Below are positions 34,570 through 43,471 of a stretch of DNA of 64,000 bases, piece after piece (position 1 is the first letter of the stretch; every line of letters begins with the position of its first letter). The stretch is from an uncultured Flavobacteriales bacterium (GTDB lineage: Bacteria > Bacteroidota > Bacteroidia > Flavobacteriales_G > Salibacteraceae): the NCBI GenBank assembly GCA_937121175.1, contig CAKZKD010000028.1:124001-188000 (forward strand). The letters are read 5' to 3'. The translations under genes and the position numbers were made by a program. The notes beneath the pieces are model-generated. The model had not been told where the DNA came from. It searched no databases and saw only the letters and a list, made by a program, of their open reading frames with translations.

Positions 34570-34869
34570 ATGAAAGTAAGACTAGAGTCCCTTCCCCAAA
34601 CCGGAGGCATTAAAACTACCCTTCCAAAAATTGATTTTGCCGATACTTTTTCGACCACCAATCACCAAGATAGTTTGGCAGAAATATCGAGACTAGTATT
34701 TGCAAAAGTTCCGAAATGGATAGAGTATTTAATGCGACTCCGGAATTCTTTGGTAAAAGTATTCCCCGCTCGTGCGCGATTGTATCGCGTTCGACAAACA
34801 AATTATAAATTACCAAAACCTTCCGCTCTACTTATATTTGATATAAGTGCATTTCAACAAACAGTATGA
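34570..34869 (+). pseudogene. Truncated duplicate of the DUF2867 gene
   Basis: The first 65 codons (34570-34764) duplicate the start of the intact DUF2867 gene at 36648. Over the 153 nt from 34612 to 34764 there are only three differences from 36690-36842 (98% identical), while the first 42 nt differ at seven positions. After 34764 homology stops abruptly and the frame runs on for 34 unrelated codons (PARARLYRVRQTNYKLPKPS) through repeat copy B. The fold-forming two thirds of DUF2867 are missing, so the product is unlikely to function. Confidence 0.8.
34768..34808. repeat. Short dispersed repeat, copy B, at the duplication breakpoint
   Basis: Begins GCTCGTGCGCGATTGTATCG and continues CGTTCGACAAACAAATTATA, similar to copy A at 34465-34502. 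It starts three bases after the last base shared with the intact DUF2867 gene, so it marks the junction of the rearrangement. Confidence 0.6.
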
Positions 34870-34882
34870 AATCAATTGAGTA

Positions 34883-35473
34883 ATGGAAGAAGAGTTTAGA
34901 GCATTTGTATCCAGTTTTCCTTTTCTGCGGCCTGATGAAACCGATATCATTGTCGAGCACACCAACTTAAAGGAATTTAAAAAAGGTGATGTGTTACTGA
35001 GAGAAGGAATGATAAGTAAATCTTGTCATGCTGTGGTTCGCGGTTGCGTTAGAGAATATTATATTAAAGACGGAATTGAAAAAACCATCGCCTTCTACAC
35101 CGAAGGCGACGCGGTAAATTCTTTTTCAAGCTACAGCAACCAAACCCCTTCTAAACACTTTTTAGAATGTGCCGAAGATTGTCTGCTCACAGTCGGCAGC
35201 CAGTCGTTGATTGATGAAATGTGCGACCGCATTCCTAGACTTGCAGAGTTTATAAAATTTGAAGTAGAAAAAGATGCAGGCAAACTCCAAGAGCGTATGG
35301 CCTCTTTTATGACTTCTTCTCCGGAAGAACGTTTTAATGATTTAATGGAAAAAAATCCTAGCCTCATTAACCGCGTACCTCAACATCAAATCGCAAGTTA
35401 TATTGGCGTTACTCCAGAATCGTTGAGCCGTATCCGAAAACGAATTCTTCAAAAAGAACAACAAAAAAAGTAG
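34883..35473 (+). CDS. Crp/Fnr-type transcriptional regulator
   Basis: The 196-residue protein has an N-terminal cyclic-nucleotide-binding fold (FKKGDVLLREGMISKSCHAVVRGC, IAFYTEGDAVNSFSSY) and a compact C-terminal winged helix ending in VPQHQIASYIGVTPESLSRIRKRI. The recognition helix resembles the usual TxETLSRxxxx pattern. Residues for cAMP binding are not conserved, as is typical for this Bacteroidota group, and no Fnr cysteine cluster is present. It lies 13 bp after the truncated DUF2867 ORF. Its ligand and targets are unknown, although the intact DUF2867 gene 1.2 kb downstream may originally have belonged with it. Confidence 0.85.
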   Translation: MEEEFRAFVSSFPFLRPDETDIIVEHTNLKEFKKGDVLLREGMISKSCHAVVRGCVREYYIKDGIEKTIAFYTEGDAVNSFSSYSNQTPSKHFLECAEDCLLTVGSQSLIDEMCDRIPRLAEFIKFEVEKDAGKLQERMASFMTSSPEERFNDLMEKNPSLINRVPQHQIASYIGVTPESLSRIRKRILQKEQQKK

Positions 35474-35475
35474 CG

Positions 35476-36459
35476 CTATTCGTTTATTGACTTCCCTCCT
35501 TTGACAATCATCCATAAGGCGTAAAGTACCTCACCCAAAATCATAGGAAGAATAAAAACAGGTTCTATTAACGCTGCAAATGCTAGTGGATTTGCTACCA
35601 CCAATATTCCAATATATTGAATTAAATACCCTACACCTGCAGCTATGAGCAAGGACTTTATAAGAATATTTACCCATTTCTTACCGCCTTCATTGTTATA
35701 TAGAAACCCAAGGCAAATCAAGTGTACGCCAAAGGCTATTAAACCTATTCCCCAAATGTGATTGAACATTGCAACACTTCCAGCTATATGATGACCAATT
35801 GCAACTCCCAAAATGGCTGTGTAAATCAGTCTAAAAAGACTCGTTAACTTAGAGAGTTTTGGTTGTTCTTTTTTATGGTATTTGAGCATGCAAATAGAAA
35901 CCACTGCATCCAATATAAAAATACCTATTAGGCAAATACTTGCAGTTAAAGTTCCTAATGACGGAATTGCCAATCCAGCAAGAACCGCCATAAATATTAG
36001 GCTCCAACCATTTACCAACGCAGTTTTGCGCTGAATTGTCATTTTCTTTCTATCGGCATTGTTAGTTAGGGTATCTTCTTTTACTGTTTTCATTTTGTTT
36101 CTTTTTAAGGGTTCTATTTTCTTTTTTTCTTGTGTTCCAATTTTCGTCTCTAATATTATTTCTGTTTCCAATTTTTCTAATTGAGGTATTTCATTTAAGT
36201 ACCTTCCTTCACCAACATTGGCCACTAAAGGAGTTGATTTCATAAGAGACAAATCCGATTGTACCTCTACCAATTCTTGTTTATTGTTAGCGTTTTCGTT
36301 CTTTTCCTTTCTGGCTTTTTTTGCTGCCTTATTTTTATCACCAAGGTTTGAGGTTATATGATATCCCTTCATATGCACTCTTTTTTCAATGGTGCAAGAA
36401 GACATCAGGAGGAGGAAATTGATAGTGAATAAAAATGCTATTGTACTTGTCTGCTTCAT
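35476..36459 (-). CDS. Lipoprotein with C-terminal multi-pass membrane region
   Basis: The start is set at the ATG at 36459 because it gives a lipoprotein signal (MKQTSTIAFLFTINFLLLMSSC), after which comes TIEKRVHMKGYHI, a motif common after the lipobox in Bacteroidota lipoproteins. Residues 35-150 are highly charged and probably unstructured. The last 160 residues contain five hydrophobic segments (WSLIFMAVLAGLAIPSLG, TASICLIGIFILDAVVSICM, LIYTAILGVAIGHHIAGSV, IGLIAFGVHLICLGF, SLLIAAGVGYLIQYIGILVV, LAFAALIEPVFILPMILGEV), the latter resembling DUF4386-like proteins. I cannot assign a role. Confidence 0.6.
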   Translation of the reverse strand: MKQTSTIAFLFTINFLLLMSSCTIEKRVHMKGYHITSNLGDKNKAAKKARKEKNENANNKQELVEVQSDLSLMKSTPLVANVGEGRYLNEIPQLEKLETEIILETKIGTQEKKKIEPLKRNKMKTVKEDTLTNNADRKKMTIQRKTALVNGWSLIFMAVLAGLAIPSLGTLTASICLIGIFILDAVVSICMLKYHKKEQPKLSKLTSLFRLIYTAILGVAIGHHIAGSVAMFNHIWGIGLIAFGVHLICLGFLYNNEGGKKWVNILIKSLLIAAGVGYLIQYIGILVVANPLAFAALIEPVFILPMILGEVLYALWMIVKGGKSINE

Positions 36460-36647
36460 ACATTCTGTGCTTGTAAAATTTACTGAGACAAAGGTGATTT
36501 GGCTGCATTTCAAATCCATTGACTTAAGATAAGAGTTGAAAAAAATTAGCGATAAAATCCCCCTTGGTTAAAAGCGAAGAGTAGATAAAATATAGTTTTG
36601 AAATACACGCCACCTATATGTTACGGTGGTGGCATTCTATTAAAATC

Positions 36648-37133
36648 ATGAAAGTAAAACTCGAACCCATTCCCAAAACCGAAGGCATTAAAACTACCCT
36701 TCCAAAAATTGATTTTACCGATACTTTTTCGACCACCAATCACCAAGATAGTTTGGCAGAAATATCGAGACTAGTATTTGCAAAAGTTCCAAAATGGATA
36801 GAGTTTTTAATGCGACTCCGGAATTCTTTGGTAAAAGTATTCGGGCTAAAAACAGAGAAACCAGCAGACTTTCATGAAAACTTTAAAGTAGGTGGTTATG
36901 TTGGTTTCTTCAAAATATTCAGCATTGAACCTAATGAAATTATAATGGGTGCAGATGATAAACACCTCAATTTTAGAGTAAGCATTTATAACTCAGGTGA
37001 GGCTACATTCAACATAAAAGTGACCACCTTGGTTGAATACAACAACAGCTTTGGGCGTTGGTATATGGCTATTGTAAAACCCTTCCACCATATAGTGGTT
37101 AAGGTTATGGTGAAGCAGGCGTATAAAAGTTGA
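36648..37133 (+). CDS. DUF2867 family protein
   Basis: The start is the ATG at 36648, matching the start of the duplicated fragment at 34570. The 161-residue product has the DUF2867 pattern: IDFTDTFSTTNH, a VPKWIEFLMRLRNSLVKVFGLK helix (in parts VPKWIEFLMRLRNSLV, KVFGLK), FFKIFSIEPNEIIMGADDKHLNFRVSI, and the C-terminal LVEYNNSFGRWYMAIVKPFH followed by HIVVKVMV. DUF2867 proteins are uncharacterised and resemble SRPBCC/lipid-binding folds. A near-identical truncated copy lies 2 kb upstream, beyond a Crp/Fnr regulator and a minus-strand membrane protein. Confidence 0.8.
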   Translation: MKVKLEPIPKTEGIKTTLPKIDFTDTFSTTNHQDSLAEISRLVFAKVPKWIEFLMRLRNSLVKVFGLKTEKPADFHENFKVGGYVGFFKIFSIEPNEIIMGADDKHLNFRVSIYNSGEATFNIKVTTLVEYNNSFGRWYMAIVKPFHHIVVKVMVKQAYKS

Positions 37134-37220
37134 TGACTGTTTGAGCTGGTCTAAAGGGATAAATTAAAAGCCATTTTATTACTAATCTGGTTTAACCCAA
37201 TCCATAAAATGAATCCCAGT

Positions 37221-38279
37221 TTAAAAAATCAGAAGTGACAGGAAAAGCTCTAGCGTAGTTGCAATAAGCAGGAATATAGAATATAAACCTCCGGTAATGA
37301 TAAATTTAAAAAGCGTCTTTTTGTGCCGCTGCTGATACACCCTTTTAAAGGAAAAATAAGCGTAAACAGCTACAGTAAATAAGGCAACGTATTTCAACTA
37401 ACTGATGTCAACCAACCAAATTGTAACAGAAAGGGACAAACCATAAATAAGGAATGCAAATGAGTGTATATGGAGTGTATGCACCAGATGCTTTATAAAA
37501 AGCGTCTTCCTTCTCACATAAAGCAACTTAAGAATTAAGGCAAAAATGGGCAGCAATAAAAACATCATGATGGATAGGTTTTTAAAGAAAAAAGCCCACA
37601 CAAATTCTTTGTCACTTTTCTTAACTCGAATCATTTGCCTAACCACATGCTGGTTAAATGGAGTTCTGTTTTCTACCCGCATTGAATCGTACAACTGGTC
37701 AGCAGTCATATCTTGAGTTTCTTTGCTAAAAAAAACGTTCCACTGTTCACTTGACAATGGCCAACCTGAAGAGGTATCTACATTTATGGTAGCCCCAGAA
37801 TTCGTTGGAATAACATATTTTTTTTTTTCAGAAAGGGTATCAAATAGTTCTGTTTGAAGCGTATCCCCAATTACAACTTCTGCGATTTCAGTTGAATCAT
37901 TGCTTAACTGAGCTTTAGCAACAGGTTTCATAGCCTCAGCCATATTTCCTGCTAAAAAGCTAAGGACAAAAAAATAGAAAAAACTAATAATTATGTACAA
38001 TCGAACTGGGTTCGCATACGATTGCCTCTCCCCTTCAATAAAGCGGAGGGTTAGTGCACCTGGCTTGAATAAGAAGGGAATTATAGACCGAACAAACTTG
38101 GAATCTAACGTAAAATAGTTCGTAAGGAAATCCCCAGCTAATTGCCCAAAAGAAAGGTTGGTATTGGTGTTCTTTTGCCCACAATACGGACAAAACTTAA
38201 ATTCATCGGCCAATTCTTTCTTACAATTAAGGCACTTCGAGCTTTTAGTATTTGGTTCGACGGAATCCATTTGAAACAA
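37221..38279 (-). pseudogene. DUF3667 zinc-ribbon membrane protein interrupted by an in-frame TAG
   Basis: The frame starting at 38279 encodes a zinc ribbon (CLNCKKEL...FCPYCGQK, residues 16-38) followed by the DUF3667 core (TLDSKFVRSIIPFLFKPGAL, FIEGERQSYANPVRLYIIIS) and membrane segments. It reaches a TAG at 37398-37400 after LVDIS. In the same frame it continues for 58 codons (LKYVALFTVAVYAYFSFKRV...TGGLYSIFLLIATTLELFL) to TAA at 37221-37223. The continuation supplies two further hydrophobic segments, as expected for the full-length protein of about 350 residues. A single substitution in one codon therefore splits an otherwise intact gene. Confidence 0.78.
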
Positions 38280-38572
38280 AAATAATTTTCCAATTAGAAT
38301 GTCGCACTAAAACTGGGTAACCAATCAAATTCAATTACGAATGGTAAATGCGTTGGATTTTAGCATGCTTACAAAACCTCAGCATCACACAAAATGATTA
38401 CCAATAAAGGTTTCTGTTTTTTTGAAAGTAAGAATTGATAATCCTATTCAAATTCAATAAGCAGTTGATTACATTTGAATCAAGAGAAATTTGCATGTGC
38501 TCGAAAATTGAATTACCCCCGCATTAGTATTGATTTTGGTAGTGAAACCAAATACCTCCAGAAAATAAAATT

Positions 38573-39907
38573 ATGGACAGACGCACATTTATTGCAAAAT
38601 CACTTTTAGCCACCCTCGCTTTGGGCATCAGTCCTGCCCTGTTCAGTTCCTGTAGAAAGGAAACATTACTTGTAGATTCAAATTTTTCTGGCAAAGTTCT
38701 TATCGTTGGCGCAGGCGTGGCAGGACTATACGCAGGTTATCTTCTAAAATTACATGGAATAGACTTTACCATTTTGGAAGCCTCAGCTATTGTAGGCGGT
38801 AGAATTGGCAAAAGAACCGATTTTGCTGATTTCCCGATAGACCTTGGAGCACAGTGGTTGCATGGACGAAATTCTATTTTAGGAGATTTAGCAAAAAGTT
38901 CAAAGGCTAAATTCACGAAGGACAATTCTGCAGCCGTGTATTGGTTTAAAAATCAAATAACGTCTTCAATTCCCAAGGATGTGGAATCTATTATAGCTAC
39001 AAACGGAGAACTCCCTGATATTTCATTCGCTGAATATGCACAACAACAAGGATTGGGGGATGACTACAACTATCTGGTAGAGCAAATTGCGGGAGATTTC
39101 GGCGCAGATTCAAATGAACTTTCTATCAAGTGGACCGGAGCCGAAGAAGAAAATTGGAATTCAGGGAATGCAGACTACAAATTCGAAGAAACTATTTACG
39201 ATTTAATTGACAAAAACGTAACCAAGACCATAAAAGATTCCATTCAATTAAATACCCCGATTAATAAAATTGAATACTCCGAAAGCACTGTGATAGTATC
39301 AGATGCAAACGGTACCTCTTACCAAGGTGACAAGGTAATTATTACGATTCCTATTCCAATATTGCAAGAAGGGTACATTGAATTCGTCCCTGCACTTCCG
39401 TCAACAAAAACTGGAGCATTTAATAAAATCGGCATGGGCGCCAGTCTAAAAGTTTTCTTGAAGTTTAGTTCTAAATTTTACGACGAAAATATTGCCGGAG
39501 GAGAAATTTGTGCTGCATACGCAGATGAAATAATTGGCAAGAAAGGTAATGACCATGTGCTATTAGCATTTGTAATGGGCAAACAAGCTGAATACTTAAC
39601 ATCATTAGGAAGTGATGTCGCTATAACAACTGCCCTCCTCGGTGAACTAGACGAAATGTATTCAGGCCAAGCGACTGCTTCTTTTTTAGATGCTCATGTA
39701 GAAAATTGGACAACAAAACCATTCATTAAAGGTGCGTATTCGTATAGTAAAGTTGGCATCGGAAATGCCAGAAATATTGCAGCCGAATCCATTGATGATA
39801 AACTGTTTTTCGCAGGAGAAGCAATGAATTTAAACGGGCACCACCAAACGGTTCATGGTGCAATGGAAACAGGCTATCGTGAAGTAATGAACATTCTTCA
39901 ATCGTAA
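38573..39907 (+). CDS. FAD-dependent amine oxidase-type flavoprotein
   Basis: The 444-residue oxidoreductase starts with a twin-arginine-like signal (MDRRTFIAKSLLATLALGIS) and a possible lipobox (FSSC), so it may be exported. The dinucleotide-binding motif VLIVGAGVAGLYAGYLL is followed by LEASAIVGGRIGKR, and DLGAQWLHG matches the amine oxidase GAxWxHG block. The C-terminus carries LFFAGEAMNLNGHHQTVHGA, the second FAD-contact region, ending in the typical GAMETGYREV. Members oxidise amines or related substrates; the substrate is unknown. It is followed after 6 bp by a small barrel protein gene and may be cotranscribed with it. Confidence 0.88.
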   Translation: MDRRTFIAKSLLATLALGISPALFSSCRKETLLVDSNFSGKVLIVGAGVAGLYAGYLLKLHGIDFTILEASAIVGGRIGKRTDFADFPIDLGAQWLHGRNSILGDLAKSSKAKFTKDNSAAVYWFKNQITSSIPKDVESIIATNGELPDISFAEYAQQQGLGDDYNYLVEQIAGDFGADSNELSIKWTGAEEENWNSGNADYKFEETIYDLIDKNVTKTIKDSIQLNTPINKIEYSESTVIVSDANGTSYQGDKVIITIPIPILQEGYIEFVPALPSTKTGAFNKIGMGASLKVFLKFSSKFYDENIAGGEICAAYADEIIGKKGNDHVLLAFVMGKQAEYLTSLGSDVAITTALLGELDEMYSGQATASFLDAHVENWTTKPFIKGAYSYSKVGIGNARNIAAESIDDKLFFAGEAMNLNGHHQTVHGAMETGYREVMNILQS

Positions 39908-39913
39908 TCGGAA

Positions 39914-40588
39914 ATGAAATTATTCGTTTCCATATTGGCCCTTTCTTTAAGTTATTTGTGCCACGGGCAAAGTTTAAATTTTGGTATCGGTTATGACTAT
40001 CTGTATGCTAAACAATTTGACAATCTAATTCAAACCTACAATTACAGCCGTCCTTTCTTAAATGAAAAACAGCCCTTGCTTTCTCATGGATTCAGCTCGA
40101 ATATATCGTACCTATTTAAATCAAAAAAACAATTCAGTTCAGGTATTGCCATAAATTTTTCACGCACTAGCAGTAAGACAAAAAATGACAATCTAAATAT
40201 AAATTTATCCTTCAACACCTTAGAACTAGGCTACCTAGTACATTGTGAAAACAGAGATAAATTCGGTGATTTTTTTGGGGAATTGGGATTAAATTTAATG
40301 ACTGGCCTATTGAATAAGAAGGTGAATAATGAATCTTATGTTATTGACGATGCAAAAGTAAAGTCCTTACATATTGGAGCATCGTTCAGTTTGACCGCAG
40401 GATATTGGTTTAAGCTTAACGAAAAATTAAATATCGCACCTAAAGTTGGATTTCATTATGCTCCTTACCTAACGGAAGGAACTTCAGAGACAGTTATAAA
40501 TCAAACAACGAGTCTAGTGAAGGAGCAGTGCAATGCACTATTAAAATTTGATGTTGGTGTACTTGTTCAAATTTGGAATAAGAGGTAG
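39914..40588 (+). CDS. Small outer-membrane beta-barrel-like protein
   Basis: The 224-residue protein has a signal peptide (MKLFVSILALSLSYLCHGQ) and alternating amphipathic strands with aromatic edges (LNFGIGYDYLYAK, HGFSSNISYLFKSK, FSSGIAINFSRTS, FFGELGLNLMTGLL, HIGASFSLTAGYWFK, LNIAPKVGFHYAPYL, KFDVGVLVQIW). This is the general pattern of small OmpA/OprF-like barrels in Bacteroidota. No named family is recognised. It directly follows the flavoprotein gene. Confidence 0.65.
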   Translation: MKLFVSILALSLSYLCHGQSLNFGIGYDYLYAKQFDNLIQTYNYSRPFLNEKQPLLSHGFSSNISYLFKSKKQFSSGIAINFSRTSSKTKNDNLNINLSFNTLELGYLVHCENRDKFGDFFGELGLNLMTGLLNKKVNNESYVIDDAKVKSLHIGASFSLTAGYWFKLNEKLNIAPKVGFHYAPYLTEGTSETVINQTTSLVKEQCNALLKFDVGVLVQIWNKR

Positions 40589-40869
40589 AAAGCATGTCGA
40601 GAGCTATCAGATTAAACAACAACTGATTCGTTTTTAAAAGCAATAAGAGACGAGTTCTACAATTATCACCGAAATCGCATGTACGGTATTATAAAATCAA
40701 AAGCTACATCCTTTTCGTAATTGAAAATAAAAATTCGAAGGTTATTGTCTCATTTACCGTCTTATTAAATATACACTGTCATATCGCTCGAGCTATTCAT
40801 TAAAATCATTCTATAGTTAATCGTTGATATGAGGTATTTCTTGAAAAAAACACAATTAAAATTTAAGAC

Positions 40870-41184
40870 ATGATGAATCAAAAAAACGGAAACTTAAAAT
40901 ATCAGAGTTCAATTATCCTAGTTATTGCCTTTGTTTCAATAGCTAATCTTTCCTTTGGTCAAGACCGACCTCAACAAGAACGAAAAACGCCTCCAACCTA
41001 TACTCAGTTGTTGTCAAAAATGGATACCAACAAAGACGGAAAACTTGCACAAACTGAAGTAAAAGGACCATTAAAAGAGCGGTTTGTAAAAATAGACACC
41101 AATCAAGATGGTTTTATTACTGAAGAGGAATTACAGAATGCACCAAAACCTAAGAAAGGCCAAAGACCTCCTCGAAACAATTAA
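40870..41184 (+). CDS. Secreted EF-hand calcium-binding protein
   Basis: The 104-residue product has a signal peptide (residues 12-31, IILVIAFVSIANLSFG) and two EF-hand loops, DTNKDGKLAQTE and DTNQDGFITEEE, each with Asp/Asn at positions 1, 3 and 5 and Glu at 12, so both should bind Ca2+. The C-terminus is Pro/Lys-rich (APKPKKGQRPPRNN). Such small periplasmic or surface EF-hand proteins are common in marine Bacteroidota and largely uncharacterised. It is preceded by about 280 bp without a convincing gene. Confidence 0.85.
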   Translation: MMNQKNGNLKYQSSIILVIAFVSIANLSFGQDRPQQERKTPPTYTQLLSKMDTNKDGKLAQTEVKGPLKERFVKIDTNQDGFITEEELQNAPKPKKGQRPPRNN

Positions 41185-41318
41185 GAAACTTCAATATTCG
41201 TACGCTATTAGCATCACTGCTTATCCGGTCATTTGTTTGGCTTGCTAACAAATCGGTTTAAAACAAAAGCAACTGCTTATTTTTGGAATCCATAAATTCT
41301 GATTGGAATACCAAACTC

Positions 41319-41858
41319 ATGGAGTTCACAATAAATACCGATACTTGGTTTCTCATTTGCGTTTTTTTTATCTCCGCAATGGCTTTATACATGGTGCTAT
41401 TTATTGCCATTCCATTTTTTAAAAGACGAGAACAACTGGGTAGAATTAAAGACAAAACTTCAAGGAGCCAGCAACTAGTTGAAGAGATTGAAAAAAGACA
41501 ACAACAGCAAACGCTTACCCAACAGGAATTAAATATTGAGCGATTAGAAACGGACTTATTAAAACACATAAAGGCTCTACTCAACTCGAATCCTGACAGC
41601 ATCAATTTGACCACATTTTATGCTGATTTTGAAAAAGTATATCCAAATTTCAAGACATCCTTGAAAGCTAAGAGTGACAACTTAAGTGCAAACGATGTAA
41701 AACTATCGGCCTTTTTAAGGCTAAATCTAAGCACCAAGGACATTGCTAAGCTGCAAAACATAACACCGGACAGTGTAAATAAAGCCCGGTATCGCTTGCG
41801 AAAAAAGTTAGAGCTTAATAAGAACGATAACCTATTTCACATACTATCAGAGCTTTAG
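41319..41858 (+). CDS. Membrane-anchored LuxR-type HTH protein with short coiled coil
   Basis: The start is placed at the ATG at 41319 (MEFTINTDTWFLICV). The 179-residue protein has one transmembrane segment (about residues 8-34), a glutamine/glutamate-rich coiled coil (about 48-85, KRQQQQTLTQQELNIERLE) and a C-terminal helix-turn-helix of the LuxR/GerE type used by many Bacteroidota TPR regulators (LSANDVKLSAFLRLNLSTKDIAKLQ, ITPDSVNKARYRLRKKLEL). The usual TPR or PAS sensor domain is missing. It immediately precedes the membrane esterase-like gene and may control it. Target and signal are unknown. Confidence 0.75.
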   Translation: MEFTINTDTWFLICVFFISAMALYMVLFIAIPFFKRREQLGRIKDKTSRSQQLVEEIEKRQQQQTLTQQELNIERLETDLLKHIKALLNSNPDSINLTTFYADFEKVYPNFKTSLKAKSDNLSANDVKLSAFLRLNLSTKDIAKLQNITPDSVNKARYRLRKKLELNKNDNLFHILSEL

Positions 41859-41940
41859 AAAGTAATTTTTAGCTGTCCATTGGTTGTCCATAGGGTTATT
41901 TTGGTTGCTCATCTCCTCCATTCCTTTCTTTGACCAAAAA

Positions 41941-43407
41941 ATGAGAACCCTAGAAATCACTTTACTCCTTCTTTCGGCAATACTTCCCATACTTTCAGCT
42001 CAATTGTTGTTCAAATTACCACTGAAATCACGTCGTATTGCAATTGCCGGATTTATTAGTATCCTTTTAACTCATTTAGTATTTGAAGGGTATCGTTGGC
42101 AGATGATTCCAATTTACTTCTTGTCATTTTTTTTCGTGATAACTGCAATCCAGAACAAGTCTTTTTTTGGAACATCGCGATTCAAAAAAATTGTAACGTC
42201 ATTAATCTTAGGTTTTTCTTTGATTCTGGGCAGTGTTTTATCTATTGGTCTTCCGATTTTTGAACTTCCGCAACCGACCGGAAAATATGCAGTTGGCGCG
42301 CTGCATTACCATCTCAAAACTGGCGCACCAGAAATAATTTCACCAGAACCAAGCGACAACCGAGAATTGATGCTCAAAATTTGGTACCCAGCAGCATTAA
42401 ATAACGAACCTACTGAACCCTATTTAACAAAAGCAGAGCGAGTGGGTTTTGCCCGTAAATATGGTATACCAGATGCCGCATTAAATTACCTCGATTGCAT
42501 TGAAACAAACACATATGTGAATCCTAACACTGCTAAAGGCAAATTTCCTGTTCTTATATTTTCACCAGGCATCTATACAAATGCCACAGGCTATTATGCT
42601 TTGTTAGAAGAGCTTACCAGTCGCGGTTTTATTGTAGTTAATATCAATCCTACTTACGAGAGCACCGGTTCGTCTTTCCCAGATGGAAGCATGCTATTTT
42701 ACAATCAAGAATTTGACCGAAAACACAACACTAAAGCCATGAGCAAATTGGCTTGGGGTTCCACTCAAGATTACTTAAAAGCAAAAACAAAAAAAGAAGA
42801 GTTTGCAGCTGTAGAAGAATTACTTCGAAACTACGTGGCGAATATCATAACCCTGCGATGGGCTAAAGACATTTCATTAGTCATTGACCACCTCTACAAC
42901 TTAAAAACAGAGATTCCATTGGCTCAACACATGAACCTTACAAAGATTGGAGTCTTTGGTCACTCTCAAGGTGGAGCTGCCGCAGGAGAGGCATTGATTT
43001 ACGATTCAAGAATAAAAGCTGGCCTCAACTTAGATGGCGTTCAATGGGGCAATGTTCTGGATACTTCCTTTTCTAAACCATTTGCTTACTTGTCTTCAGA
43101 CTGGCCAGAAGACCACCCCAACCTTAATGAACACATCTACCAAAGAGGCAATTCTACTGACTTTTATGAAGGGAAAATTCTACACTCGGGTCACGCTAGC
43201 TTTATGGATATCCCACTCATGATAAACATTCCTGTTATCAACGAATCGGGTTCCATAGCCCCAACCCTAGCTCACAAAATTAGCAGTACGTTCGTATTGC
43301 AATTTTTTGAAAAGTACTTACAGGACGAGCCGCACCAAATTCTTGAATTAGAAGACAAATTCGAAAATTTGAACCTTAAAATGAATACAATAAAGACGAA
43401 AAGATAA
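41941..43407 (+). CDS. Membrane alpha/beta hydrolase, platelet-activating-factor acetylhydrolase-like
   Basis: The ATG at 41941 gives MRTLEITLLLLSAILPILS. Four or so N-terminal hydrophobic segments (residues 1-120) precede a soluble alpha/beta-hydrolase domain with the oxyanion region FPVLIFSPGIYTNATGYYALLEEL (in parts FPVLIFSPG, YALLEEL), the nucleophile elbow GVFGHSQGGAAA, and a candidate catalytic His late in the protein (HSGHASFMD). The arrangement matches Bacteroidota hydrolases assigned to the PAF acetylhydrolase/esterase group. The length is 488 residues. The substrate is unknown; ester or lipid hydrolysis near the membrane is likely. Confidence 0.8.
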   Translation: MRTLEITLLLLSAILPILSAQLLFKLPLKSRRIAIAGFISILLTHLVFEGYRWQMIPIYFLSFFFVITAIQNKSFFGTSRFKKIVTSLILGFSLILGSVLSIGLPIFELPQPTGKYAVGALHYHLKTGAPEIISPEPSDNRELMLKIWYPAALNNEPTEPYLTKAERVGFARKYGIPDAALNYLDCIETNTYVNPNTAKGKFPVLIFSPGIYTNATGYYALLEELTSRGFIVVNINPTYESTGSSFPDGSMLFYNQEFDRKHNTKAMSKLAWGSTQDYLKAKTKKEEFAAVEELLRNYVANIITLRWAKDISLVIDHLYNLKTEIPLAQHMNLTKIGVFGHSQGGAAAGEALIYDSRIKAGLNLDGVQWGNVLDTSFSKPFAYLSSDWPEDHPNLNEHIYQRGNSTDFYEGKILHSGHASFMDIPLMINIPVINESGSIAPTLAHKISSTFVLQFFEKYLQDEPHQILELEDKFENLNLKMNTIKTKR

Positions 43408-43471
43408 CTTGCTGCACTCAGGTGGTATTTTCAGCTGATTCAGACACAAAAAACGAGGTAAGTTTGTAGTT

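Noticed and set aside
34570-34869. The 99-codon ORF as a genuine small protein
   Set aside because: Its first 65 codons duplicate the DUF2867 gene and the rest is unrelated sequence through a repeat, so it is a truncated copy.
37398-38279. The 293-residue DUF3667 frame as a complete gene
   Set aside because: The same frame continues past the TAG with two further membrane segments to a natural stop, so the shorter frame is a truncated product.
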